64,000 nucleotides of DNA from JBBBNV01 sp037137075. Its GTDB lineage: Bacteria; Bacillota; Bacilli; Paenibacillales; NBRC-103111. The notes beneath the pieces are model-generated. The model was not told the DNA's origin. It saw only the letters and a program-made list of their open reading frames with translations, and did no database searches. The DNA lies in NCBI RefSeq assembly GCF_037137075.1, contig NZ_JBBBNV010000023.1, forward strand, positions 9,976 through 73,975. Direction: 5' to 3'. This document shows positions 36,117 to 44,371 of the stretch, piece after piece; positions within the stretch are counted from its first letter, which is position 1, and every line of letters begins with the position of its first letter. A program made the position numbers and the translations under genes.

Positions 36117-37046
36117 TTACGGATGCTTCAGGAGGAACTGCCGCCCATAATCTCCGTGCGGATGGATTAGGGCATGCTCGGTTTGAATTGTGGAATGGGT
36201 AATGCCGTATTTGGAAGCCAGAAGCTCATTGATGGCAAGAATCACGCAGAAGGGCTGAATTTCCGCCTGTATAAATACATGAGCGGTCAGGGAATAATGC
36301 TCGGTTGAAATCGCCCACAGATGCATCTCATGCACATCCTCCACGCCCTCGATCTCCAGCAAATCCGCGCGCAGTTCATCCAGATTGTATTTATCCGGCA
36401 CGGATTCCATCAAAATCAAATACGATTCGCGAATAATTCGGCAGCCGCCGAGGAAAATAATGCCGCCAATCACGATACTAATCAGCGGATCAAAGAACAG
36501 CCAGCCGGTAAAATAAATGATAACCGCCGACACGATGACTCCGATGGAGCTGAGCAGATCCCCTATATAATGCCACAGCGCGCTCTGGACATTCAAATTG
36601 TCCTCCTGCTTCATGCTGCGGCTTAATACAATTGTCGTCACAATGTTGACCACCAGGCCGATGACGGCAATCGTCAGCATAAGGCCGAAATCGATAGCCT
36701 GCGGATGGATAAACCGGGAAATCCCTTCGACAAAAATACCCGCCGCAATAATCGCCAGCGCCAGGCCGTTCAAGAACGAGGCAATAATTTCAAACCGCAA
36801 ATAACCGAAGGTATACCGGGCATTCGGCTCCCGCCGCGACAAATAAATAGCCGTCATGCTCAAGCCAAGCGCGATTACGTCAGAAATCATATGCGCCGAG
36901 TCCGACAACAAGGCCAAGGAATTACTCCGAATGCCCCCGACAATCTCAACGACGGTAAAAAATAGCGTCAGCCCAAGGGTTATCCATAGCGCCCGCTGGG
37001 AGGTCGTCTGCGCCTTACGGTGATTCAAGTGATGGAAATCGTACAT
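36117..37046 (-). CDS. czcD: Cation diffusion facilitator metal exporter
   Basis: A 309-residue CDF transporter with six membrane segments and the two HxxxD metal sites: LLSDSAHMISDV in segment 2 and ALWHYIGDLLSS in segment 5. The cytosolic C-terminal domain (about 205-305) includes VEDVHEMHLWAIS. It should export zinc, cobalt or cadmium in exchange for protons. The ATG start has AAAGGAG 10 bases upstream. A SmtB/CzrA-like operator precedes it. The symbol is by resemblance to Bacillus czcD. Confidence 0.9.
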   Translation of the reverse strand: MYDFHHLNHRKAQTTSQRALWITLGLTLFFTVVEIVGGIRSNSLALLSDSAHMISDVIALGLSMTAIYLSRREPNARYTFGYLRFEIIASFLNGLALAIIAAGIFVEGISRFIHPQAIDFGLMLTIAVIGLVVNIVTTIVLSRSMKQEDNLNVQSALWHYIGDLLSSIGVIVSAVIIYFTGWLFFDPLISIVIGGIIFLGGCRIIRESYLILMESVPDKYNLDELRADLLEIEGVEDVHEMHLWAISTEHYSLTAHVFIQAEIQPFCVILAINELLASKYGITHSTIQTEHALIHPHGDYGRQFLLKHP

Positions 37047-37072
37047 CGTCAATCCGCTCCTTTGCCAATCTG

Positions 37073-37089
37073 ATAATGAAAAACATTAT
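37073..37089 (-). promoter_or_regulatory. ArsR/SmtB-type operator before the CDF gene
   Basis: ATAATG, five A, CATTAT is an interrupted palindrome 27 bases upstream of the start codon. CzrA-type metal sensors bind similar AT-rich inverted repeats over the promoters of their exporters. The sensor gene is not next door. Confidence 0.5.
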
Positions 37090-37109
37090 TATTGCCCTTA
37101 AAATACAAC

Positions 37110-37140
37110 AAGCTGCTTCGGCCTCCGGCCGAAACAGCTT
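37110..37140 (-). terminator. Hairpin after rocF
   Basis: AAGCTG and TTCGGCC pair with GGCCGAA and CAGCTT with one mismatch between. A broken T tract (TTGTTGTATTTT) follows on the minus strand, so it is a likely but weak terminator for rocF. Confidence 0.6.
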
Positions 37141-37221
37141 GAATCAAATGAACGTTACATGTAGATTTGATTATCTTCAGTATACACCCAAATGCCCGCG
37201 GTGTCTTGGCCAATGTGCAAA

Positions 37222-38130
37222 TTAAATCGTGCGTTCTCCAAACAGTACGGCAATAAGCCGTGCTGCAGCTTGTACGGTCCTATCGGCCTGATCCGCCAGC
37301 GGGTTCATCTCCACAAATTCAGCGCTTATCAGCACATTCGCCTCGGAAAGAAGCTCCATGGCCAGCAGGCCCTCCCGAAGTGTCAACCCGCCGGGAACGG
37401 GAGTGCTCACGCCCGGGGCGCTGATCGGGTCCAGTACATCCAAGTCAAAGCTGAGATGAACACCGTCCGTACCGGCAGATACGATTTGCAGCGCCTGTCC
37501 CAGCACGTCCGTTATCCCGAGCCGGTCAATATCGCGCATGGAGAATACTGTGATGCCCTGCTGCTTCACAAAATGCTTTTCTCCGGGGTCCAGTGAGCGG
37601 GTCCCAATCAGAGCGACGTTCCCGGGATGAATGTCTGACCTTGGATGACCGATGGAGGTCAGTCTTGAATCCCCATATCCAAGTGCAGCCGCCAGCGCCA
37701 TTCCATGAATATTGCCCGAAGGGGAGGTGTCGGCTGTATTCACATCGCCATGCGCATCGAACCAAAGCAGACCCAGTCTCTCCTTGCCGCGTGTAAGCCC
37801 GGCCAGAGTGCCGATGGCAGTGCTGTGATCCCCGCCAAGCACCAGCGGGAACCGGCCCGCTTCCCGGATTCGGGATACCTGCTCGCACAGCTTGCCGCTG
37901 ACGCGGGCGATTTCCTCCACGTGCTTGAGCAGGGTGTTTACAGCCCCCTGACGCCCCCGCTGAACGATTACGTTCCCCTCATCCGTTACGTGGTAACCGA
38001 GTCCGCCAAGACACTGCATAAGCCCCGCACTGCGCACTGCATCCGGTCCCAGCTCTGCTCCGCGGCGATCTGCTCCCAAATCCATTGGAACTCCCACTAC
38101 TGTCACATTCGGGTTACGGTTTGGATTCAT
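37222..38130 (-). CDS. rocF: Arginase
   Basis: A 302-residue manganese enzyme that hydrolyses arginine to ornithine and urea. Metal-binding motifs are clear: GGDHSTAIG, WFDAHGDVNT and SFDLDVLDP, and EFVEMNP near the end. Length matches B. subtilis RocF (296). Last gene of a four-gene unit, 18 bases after proline dehydrogenase. GAAGGGAGAG precedes the ATG. Confidence 0.96.
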   Translation of the reverse strand: MNPNRNPNVTVVGVPMDLGADRRGAELGPDAVRSAGLMQCLGGLGYHVTDEGNVIVQRGRQGAVNTLLKHVEEIARVSGKLCEQVSRIREAGRFPLVLGGDHSTAIGTLAGLTRGKERLGLLWFDAHGDVNTADTSPSGNIHGMALAAALGYGDSRLTSIGHPRSDIHPGNVALIGTRSLDPGEKHFVKQQGITVFSMRDIDRLGITDVLGQALQIVSAGTDGVHLSFDLDVLDPISAPGVSTPVPGGLTLREGLLAMELLSEANVLISAEFVEMNPLADQADRTVQAAARLIAVLFGERTI

Positions 38131-38148
38131 TCGCCGCCTCTCCCTTCA

Positions 38149-39075
38149 TTAGCGCCACAAATTTTTGACGACGAACCACAGGTTAGCCGGACGCTCCGCA
38201 ATTCTTCGGGAGAAGTACGGATACCACTGCTCTCCGAAAGGCGTATACACCCGGACCCGGTAGCCCGCGTCCGCCAGCTGCCGCTGGAGCCCTCCCGCAA
38301 TGCCGTACAGCATTTGAAATTCAAACCGGTCCGACGGGATATGCTGCTCCTGCGTGTACCGGATGACGCGGTCAATCAGCTTGCTGTCATGCGTTGCTAC
38401 GGCGACATACCGCCCCCGGTCCAGACTCATGTTTACAAGCCGCAGATAGCTGGCATCAACCGCCTCTTTGCTGGCATAGGCGATTTGCTTCGGCTCGCGG
38501 TATGCCCCCTTCACAATGCGGAGATTGGCTCCGAGTGCCGTAAGCTCCTCCGCATCCTGTTCCGAGCGGTACAAATATGACTGCAGCACTGTCCCGACAT
38601 GCATCGGCCCGTATAACTCCAGGAGATGCTTGAACAAGGACAGCGTGCGATCCGTCAGCATAGAATCCTCCATGTCAATCCGGACGAAATTGCCCTCGTC
38701 CTTTGCCCGTCCTACAATGGTCTCCAGCTGTTCTCTGCACAGCTGCTCATCCACGAGCAGGCCAAGCTGGGAAAGCTTTAGCGAAATATTGCATTTCAGC
38801 CGCCTGCGATTCATCTCATCCAGCATTTCAAGAATGACCTGCCCCACCGCAGCGGCCTGCTCCCGATCCTCCACGCTTTCGCCCAGGAAATCCAGCGTCA
38901 CGAGCAACCCGTCCCGGTTCATGCGGCGTACCCTGCCAATCGCTTCCTCCAGCGTGCGGCCGGCAACAAATCGCTGTACCCCCCAATTCATGCCGTGCTT
39001 CTCAAACCAGCGCCGGACCCGGGGCCGCTGTGCTGTTGACAGCACCGCCTTGCGGAACAAAAGATCCACACCCAT
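38149..39075 (-). CDS. Proline dehydrogenase
   Basis: A 308-residue monofunctional FAD enzyme that oxidises proline to pyrroline-5-carboxylate, matching B. subtilis FadM/PutB in size (about 303). Typical motifs: NISLKLSQLGL, VRIDMEDS, RIVKGAYREPKQ and SRRIAERPANLWFV at the C-terminus. Its product is the substrate of the enzyme encoded upstream. The 234 bases before it (39076-39309) contain no gene. Confidence 0.94.
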   Translation of the reverse strand: MGVDLLFRKAVLSTAQRPRVRRWFEKHGMNWGVQRFVAGRTLEEAIGRVRRMNRDGLLVTLDFLGESVEDREQAAAVGQVILEMLDEMNRRRLKCNISLKLSQLGLLVDEQLCREQLETIVGRAKDEGNFVRIDMEDSMLTDRTLSLFKHLLELYGPMHVGTVLQSYLYRSEQDAEELTALGANLRIVKGAYREPKQIAYASKEAVDASYLRLVNMSLDRGRYVAVATHDSKLIDRVIRYTQEQHIPSDRFEFQMLYGIAGGLQRQLADAGYRVRVYTPFGEQWYPYFSRRIAERPANLWFVVKNLWR

Positions 39076-39309
39076 CCATGTTTCCCTCCCTTCGTTATCG
39101 CAGCAGCATATATCAGAGGACGATCAGGACAGCAGTAAAGTGCAAATGAAAATCATGAACCGGCACGGGGACATGCAGTCGGCTGCCGATTATGTGCGCT
39201 CCGCCCGTACGCTGCGAATACGCGGGCGATGCAGCTTAGAACTGGGCACCGTGTGCAGAGCCCGCTGCTCGTGGTGCCCTGCACGTCGCAAGCCTGCCCG
39301 CCGCCCGGC

Positions 39310-40860
39310 TTACAGCCGCTCGGAAATCAGCTTCGGCTGGGTGAACAGGAACAAATAATCCGGCCCTCCTGCCTTCGAATCGGTACCCGACATATTGAAG
39401 CCGCCAAACGGATGAACGCCGACAATAGCCCCGGTGCATTTGCGGTTAATGTACAGGTTTCCCGCCTGAAACTCGGCCTTGGCCTGCTCGATGTGCTGCC
39501 GGTTATTCGTATATACGGAGCCCGTCAAGCCATATTCCGAATGATTGGCAATACGCAGCGCATCCTCAAATGACGATACTGCGGTGAAGGCGACGACCGG
39601 TCCGAAAATTTCCTCCTGCATGAGCCGGGCATCCGGGTCTACGCCGGCAAATATAGTCGGCTCGATGAAATAGCCTGTTCCATCATCACAGCCGCCGCCT
39701 GCGACAAGCTGCCCTTCCTGCTGTCCGACCCGGATGTAATTGGCAATTTTTAAATAAGCCTGCCGGTCAATAACCGGGCCGACATCAGTGGCGGCCTCCG
39801 CAGCATCGCCCATCTTAAGCTGTACCGTCAATTCCCTGACCCGCTCCAGCACTTCATCATACAGCCGATGATGAACGATGACCCGGGAGCAGGCCGAGCA
39901 TTTTTGACCTGAATAGCCGAAGGCTGACGTAACAATCCCGGCCGCCGCTGCCGCCGGATCGGCATCCTCTCCTACGACAATGGCGTCCTTGCCGCCCATT
40001 TCCCCGACAAACCGTTTCAGCCACAGCTGTCCCGGCTGGACCTTGGCCGAAATTTCATGGAGATGAATGCCGACCTCTTTGGAGCCGGTAAACGAAATGA
40101 ACCGGGTCAGCTTATGTGAAACGAGCACATCGCCGATTTCACTGCCGCCGCCGGGCACATACTGCACAATACCATCCGGCACCCCCGCCTCCCGAAGCAG
40201 CTCCATAAACTGATAAGCAATAACCGGCGTCAAACTGGACGGCTTCAGAACGACCGTATTTCCCGCGACAATCGCCGCCGTCGTCATGCCGGCCACGATG
40301 GCTAACGGGAAGTTCCACGGCGGAATAATAATGCCGACACCAAGCGGCAAATAAATCAGATCGTTGCGCTCGCCGGGCGTCTGTGTCAGCTGTTCCGCCC
40401 CCCGCTGTACAAGCTGGAGCATTTGGCGGGCGTAATATTCCATAAAATCAATTGCCTCCGCCGTATCGGCATCGGCCTCGGCGCGCGTTTTCCCGGCCTC
40501 CAGCATCATCCAGGCGGAGAAAACGTGCTTCTTCCGGCGTAAAATCGCCGCCGCCTTAAACAAATAGTCTGCCCGGATTTCCGGCTTGACCCGGGACCAT
40601 GTCAAAAAGCGGGCATGGGCGGCCTCTACAGCCTCGTCGGCAAGGCGCGCATCCGCCTTGGACACGTTCCCGATCACCTCTTCATTTCTGGACGGATTGA
40701 CCGAAGTGATATGGCGGGAGGTAAAGCGCTCCTGGCCGGCTGCGATTATAGGGTAATTCCGGCCCAGCAAAGCCTTGACCTGATTCAGTGCTGCAGCAAG
40801 CTGCTGGGCTTCCTTCGGTTCTGCAAAATTGGTCAGCGGTTCCGGTGTATATCGGATCAT
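39310..40860 (-). CDS. rocA: 1-pyrroline-5-carboxylate dehydrogenase
   Basis: A 516-residue NAD-linked aldehyde dehydrogenase that makes glutamate from the P5C/glutamate semialdehyde produced by the proline and ornithine routes. Key elements: FTGSKEVG, GEMGGKDAIVV (general-base Glu), GYSGQKCSACSR (catalytic Cys) and EIFGPVVAF. Length equals B. subtilis RocA (515). The ATG has GGAGGG 7 bases upstream. Lies between rocD and proline dehydrogenase. Confidence 0.96.
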   Translation of the reverse strand: MIRYTPEPLTNFAEPKEAQQLAAALNQVKALLGRNYPIIAAGQERFTSRHITSVNPSRNEEVIGNVSKADARLADEAVEAAHARFLTWSRVKPEIRADYLFKAAAILRRKKHVFSAWMMLEAGKTRAEADADTAEAIDFMEYYARQMLQLVQRGAEQLTQTPGERNDLIYLPLGVGIIIPPWNFPLAIVAGMTTAAIVAGNTVVLKPSSLTPVIAYQFMELLREAGVPDGIVQYVPGGGSEIGDVLVSHKLTRFISFTGSKEVGIHLHEISAKVQPGQLWLKRFVGEMGGKDAIVVGEDADPAAAAAGIVTSAFGYSGQKCSACSRVIVHHRLYDEVLERVRELTVQLKMGDAAEAATDVGPVIDRQAYLKIANYIRVGQQEGQLVAGGGCDDGTGYFIEPTIFAGVDPDARLMQEEIFGPVVAFTAVSSFEDALRIANHSEYGLTGSVYTNNRQHIEQAKAEFQAGNLYINRKCTGAIVGVHPFGGFNMSGTDSKAGGPDYLFLFTQPKLISERL

Positions 40861-40895
40861 CCTCTGGCCCTCCCATCGCATCGGTATTTGTAAAT

Positions 40896-42110
40896 TTATG
40901 CTTCAGCTTCCCCGGTAAGCACGTTAAGCAGGCGGCCCAGCGCCTCATCCGCCTCCTGCCGGGTAATAATCAGCGGCGGGGCAATACGAATGACGGTGTC
41001 GTGGGTTTCCTTGCAGAGCACGCCGTTTTTCATCAGCCGTTCGCAGTACGGACGGGCAGGGACATTCAATTCAATTCCGATGAACAGCCCTCTTCCCCGG
41101 ACCGATTTCACCCAGGGAAGCTCCGGCCTCTCCAGGGATTTCAGCTTTTCCAGCATATATCGCCCCATCGTATTCGAATTGCCCGCCAGGTTCTCTTCCA
41201 CCAAGCATTGCAGGGCTGCTGCAGCCACACTGCAGGCGAGCGGGTTGCCGCCGAAGGTAGAGCCGTGCGAGCCCGGGCCGAATACACCCATAATCTCCTC
41301 ATCTGCCGCTACAGCCGATACCGGGATTACCCCTCCGCCCAACGATTTGCCAATCAAGTACACATCCGGAACAACCTTCTCCCAGTCACACGCGAACATG
41401 GCTCCGGTCCGGCCAAGCCCTGTCTGAATCTCGTCGGCCATAAACAGCACCCCTTGCTGCCGGCAAATGCCGGCGGCTTCCTGAAGATAGCCGTCCGGCG
41501 GAATACGGATACCCGCCTCCCCTTGAACAGGCTCCACGAGGAACGCTGCCGTGTTCGGGGTAATCACGCTGCGAAGCGCTTCGGCATCTCCGAAGGGGAC
41601 AGTCACGAACCCGGGGGTAAACGGGCCGAAGCCTTCCTTGTACTCCGCATGCGATGAGCAGGAGGTTCCTGTAATCGTCCGCCCGTGAAAGTTGTCTGCG
41701 CAGACAATAATTTCAGCCTGCGGGTACGGTACCCCCTTCACCCGGTAAGCCCACCGGCGTGCCGCTTTAATGGCAGTCTCAACGGCCTCCGCACCGGTGT
41801 TCATCGGCAGGAATCGGGCTTTCCCGGTAATTTGGTGCAGCCACTCATACAGGCCGCCCAGATGCTCATGATGAAAAGCCCGCGAGGTGAGCGTCACTTT
41901 GCCGGCTTGCTCCAGCAAAGCCTGGATAATTTTCGGGTGACGGTGCCCGTGATTCAGCGCCGAATACGCGCTTAGCAGATCGATGTACCTTTTTCCCTCC
42001 AAATCCTCCACCCAGACGCCTTCAGCCCGGGAAATAACAATCGGCAGAGGAAAATAATTGTTTGCACCGTATCTGGCCGTTTGCCGGATGACATCAGGGG
42101 ATGTGCGCAT
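40896..42110 (-). CDS. rocD: Ornithine aminotransferase
   Basis: A 404-residue PLP enzyme that converts ornithine plus 2-oxoglutarate to glutamate semialdehyde and glutamate. Visible blocks: [47 protein letters not shown] and the PLP lysine in [12 protein letters not shown]. Start [19 protein letters not shown] matches family N-termini and has GGAGG upstream; an 11-codon extension is less likely. First gene of the rocD-rocA-proline dehydrogenase-rocF unit. Confidence 0.96.
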   Translation of the reverse strand: MRTSPDVIRQTARYGANNYFPLPIVISRAEGVWVEDLEGKRYIDLLSAYSALNHGHRHPKIIQALLEQAGKVTLTSRAFHHEHLGGLYEWLHQITGKARFLPMNTGAEAVETAIKAARRWAYRVKGVPYPQAEIIVCADNFHGRTITGTSCSSHAEYKEGFGPFTPGFVTVPFGDAEALRSVITPNTAAFLVEPVQGEAGIRIPPDGYLQEAAGICRQQGVLFMADEIQTGLGRTGAMFACDWEKVVPDVYLIGKSLGGGVIPVSAVAADEEIMGVFGPGSHGSTFGGNPLACSVAAAALQCLVEENLAGNSNTMGRYMLEKLKSLERPELPWVKSVRGRGLFIGIELNVPARPYCERLMKNGVLCKETHDTVIRIAPPLIITRQEADEALGRLLNVLTGEAEA

Positions 42111-42159
42111 ACCAGCCCTCCTCCCTCCGCAAGGATGATGCATGTCGTTGACTGTCCTT

Positions 42160-42206
42160 TAAGCCCATTATAGCAGTATTCTTCGATATATAAATTGAAT
42201 ATTCAG
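42160..42206 (-). promoter_or_regulatory. rocD promoter region
   Basis: A consensus -10 TATAAT lies on the minus strand at 42172-42167; the -35 region has no good match, which suggests an activator. Just upstream is the palindrome TGAATATTCA (42196-42205), whose halves resemble those of ArgR/AhrC boxes, although the usual 4-base gap is absent. No sigma-54 (-24 GG, -12 GC) promoter was found, unlike B. subtilis roc operons. Confidence 0.4.
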
Positions 42207-42440
42207 AATTTTATTTTATGTGCCGGATACTTCATCTTAGCGTGCTCCGACAGTTCCTATTTGCACCGCTCAACATGTAACGACCTTCGATTGGAATGAA
42301 CTTCTAGTTCTTTTTGATCTGAATTGGGACTAAAAATGAAAAAATGAAACGAATGGTTTACATGAATTGAAGTCATGGGGCCAGGTTACTTGGCTCATAA
42401 TTGGTTATGAAATCACTTTATTACGAAAGGAATGCTTCTG

Positions 42441-43121
42441 ATGAAAAAAATGCCAATTCGAATGTTATCCGCTGCTGCCTTGGCCGCCATGCTGACAGTG
42501 CCCGGCTTTGCCCATTCTGCAGAAGAAAGCGCTGCTGCCACTACGGCTATCCCTGCATCGGGTTTCGTTAAAAAAGAAACCGACGGCGCATTCACCGCCT
42601 TGCAAATCGGCAAAAAAGTGCACGTATATAACGAGAACGGACAAATCTTCCATACCCAGGAGCTTAATCAAATCGGCCCGCTTGTCGATTTGTTCCTGCT
42701 GCCCGACGGCTCAAAGCAGCTTCCGTTCATTCTGGTCAATAACGAAGAGAACGGCCTGATCGCATTCACCGACCTGTGGCCTCATCTCACCAGCGGCCTC
42801 AATACCTCTGCCAGCAATACGATTGATGCTTATGATAGCGGTCGGGTCTTTTATACCCCGCAAGACAAAATCATCAGCAAAACCGGTCTGCATTATGCCG
42901 AACAAAAAAACGGGCAAAAGGTTGTCGTCTACTCCGCCAACGACTACGGTGACCTGGAGAAAGGCTACCGGGAAGCCTTCCGTACAGACGGGCAGTTAAG
43001 AGGCCTTATCCTGTACGATTACAAGCATCCTTACGTGGTGGTGGAGAAGGAAGGCCGCATACGGGTCCTTCAGGCCGATTCAACGGGCGCAGCGGAACAA
43101 GTGGCAACCATCAATCTGTAG
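42441..43121 (+). CDS. Secreted protein of unknown function
   Basis: A 226-residue precursor with a signal peptide (MKKMPIRMLSAAALAAMLTVPGFAHSAEE, cleavage near Ala26/28). The mature part is a hydrophilic beta-rich domain with short repeating patterns such as VHVYNENGQIFHTQELNQ and VVYSANDYGDLEKGYREAF; no family was recognised. GAAAGG lies 10 bases before the chosen ATG. The 300 bases before it include an AT-rich promoter zone shared with rocD. Confidence 0.75.
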   Translation: MKKMPIRMLSAAALAAMLTVPGFAHSAEESAAATTAIPASGFVKKETDGAFTALQIGKKVHVYNENGQIFHTQELNQIGPLVDLFLLPDGSKQLPFILVNNEENGLIAFTDLWPHLTSGLNTSASNTIDAYDSGRVFYTPQDKIISKTGLHYAEQKNGQKVVVYSANDYGDLEKGYREAFRTDGQLRGLILYDYKHPYVVVEKEGRIRVLQADSTGAAEQVATINL

Positions 43122-43169
43122 GCAGTTCAGGGACTACGAGGCGCTACCGGTGGCCATTGCCCTTACAAA

Positions 43170-43220
43170 CAAATAGAACCTCCCGGCTCCAACCATGGAG
43201 GGGCCGGGAGGTTCTATTTG
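43170..43220. terminator. Long perfect hairpin, bidirectional terminator
   Basis: An 18-bp perfect stem, CAAATAGAACCTCCCGGC (43170-43187) with its complement at 43203-43220, lies between convergent genes. The stem ends in A/T-rich bases but no long T run follows. Confidence 0.75.
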
Positions 43221-43295
43221 TGCCGATAACTGCGGTGCAAGCGGATAAGGCAGCCGTTTGCCCTGATCCAGCTCAGCTTTGATGCAGCCGTTTAC

Positions 43296-44225
43296 TTACG
43301 GCAGTTCCATTCCAGAAACATGCTTCTGTACGAATTGCTCGGTCAGCCGGACCGCTTCCTCCAATTGCGCTGTCGTTCCGGCAAACGGATGGACAGCACC
43401 GAAGGTGTGGCTGCCGCCTTCAATCGTTATATACGTATGCTGCGGAGCCGCTTCGCGGAGCCGGGCGTTCCCCTTCACCAGACGTTCCGAATCCTGATCG
43501 CCCTGCAGAAGCAGCACCGGAACCGAAAGGCCGGCGAGAACAGCCGGGATGTCATACCGCTCCTTATTTACATCCAAATCCTCAAAAAATTCAGCGCGAA
43601 TCGGCATTTGCTGCTTTGTCCGCGCATTCGGCACATAGCCTACACCAGCGGAAAGCACCTCCTGCCGAAAGGCCTCGTCAAACAAATTGCAATCGGCAAT
43701 ACTGTTCCAGGTGACCACCGCCCGGATGGACGGGTTGGCCGCAGCATGTATAATGCTGTTAGCCCCTCCCCTGCTGTGGCCTAGCAGCGCAATCCGTTCA
43801 GTGTCGAACAAGCCGCCAAGCGGCAGCGTCCGCTCCGTCACATGCTTCATCAGCTCTTGCAGGTCGGCTTGCTCCCGGGAATACGTATTCACCGCAAATT
43901 TCTCCAGCTCATCGAAATCCGTCTTATGTACTCCATTGCAGGAAAAGTTAAATACCACAACCGCGTAACCCTGCTGCGCAAACCGTGTTGCCACGTAAGG
44001 GTTAAATCCCCAATCTTTAAATCCTTTAAATCCATGTACAATAACGAGCACCGGCTTCTGTCTTTGTTCCGGCACAAGCCGAACCTCTCCACGCACATAT
44101 AAATCAGGTCCCAGCCTCAGCTCAAACGCTTCCTCCGCAATGCGTAGCTGCTGCTGCAATCCGGTTTCCGACGCCTGCTGCTCCTGTGCTCCGCCCAAGG
44201 CTTGCACTTCCTTTCCACGAATCAT
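43296..44225 (-). CDS. Alpha/beta hydrolase
   Basis: A 309-residue serine hydrolase-type protein. Oxyanion motif VIVHGFKGFKDWG, nucleophile elbow LLGHSRGGAN (Ser), acid near LLLQGDQDSERLV (Asp) and His in IEGGSHTFGAVHPF. Dienelactone-hydrolase/peptidase-like; substrate unknown. No ribosome binding site precedes the first ATG; a TTG nine codons later has GGAAAGGA upstream and could be the true start (44198). Confidence 0.85.
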   Translation of the reverse strand: MIRGKEVQALGGAQEQQASETGLQQQLRIAEEAFELRLGPDLYVRGEVRLVPEQRQKPVLVIVHGFKGFKDWGFNPYVATRFAQQGYAVVVFNFSCNGVHKTDFDELEKFAVNTYSREQADLQELMKHVTERTLPLGGLFDTERIALLGHSRGGANSIIHAAANPSIRAVVTWNSIADCNLFDEAFRQEVLSAGVGYVPNARTKQQMPIRAEFFEDLDVNKERYDIPAVLAGLSVPVLLLQGDQDSERLVKGNARLREAAPQHTYITIEGGSHTFGAVHPFAGTTAQLEEAVRLTEQFVQKHVSGMELP

Positions 44226-44371
44226 TAAACCAATAGTAACATAGTGCGAGATAGTATAAAAAGCACAAAGCTTATCCCATGCTGTTCAGCGGCAGGAACA
44301 AACGCCCCGGTTCCCATAACAACAACAAAGCTGGCCCCGGTTTAATCCGAAGCCAGCGTATGTTTGCAGGA

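Noticed and set aside
42144..42431. Sigma-54 promoter before rocD
   Set aside because: No GG-N10-GC element with acceptable flanks was found on the minus strand.
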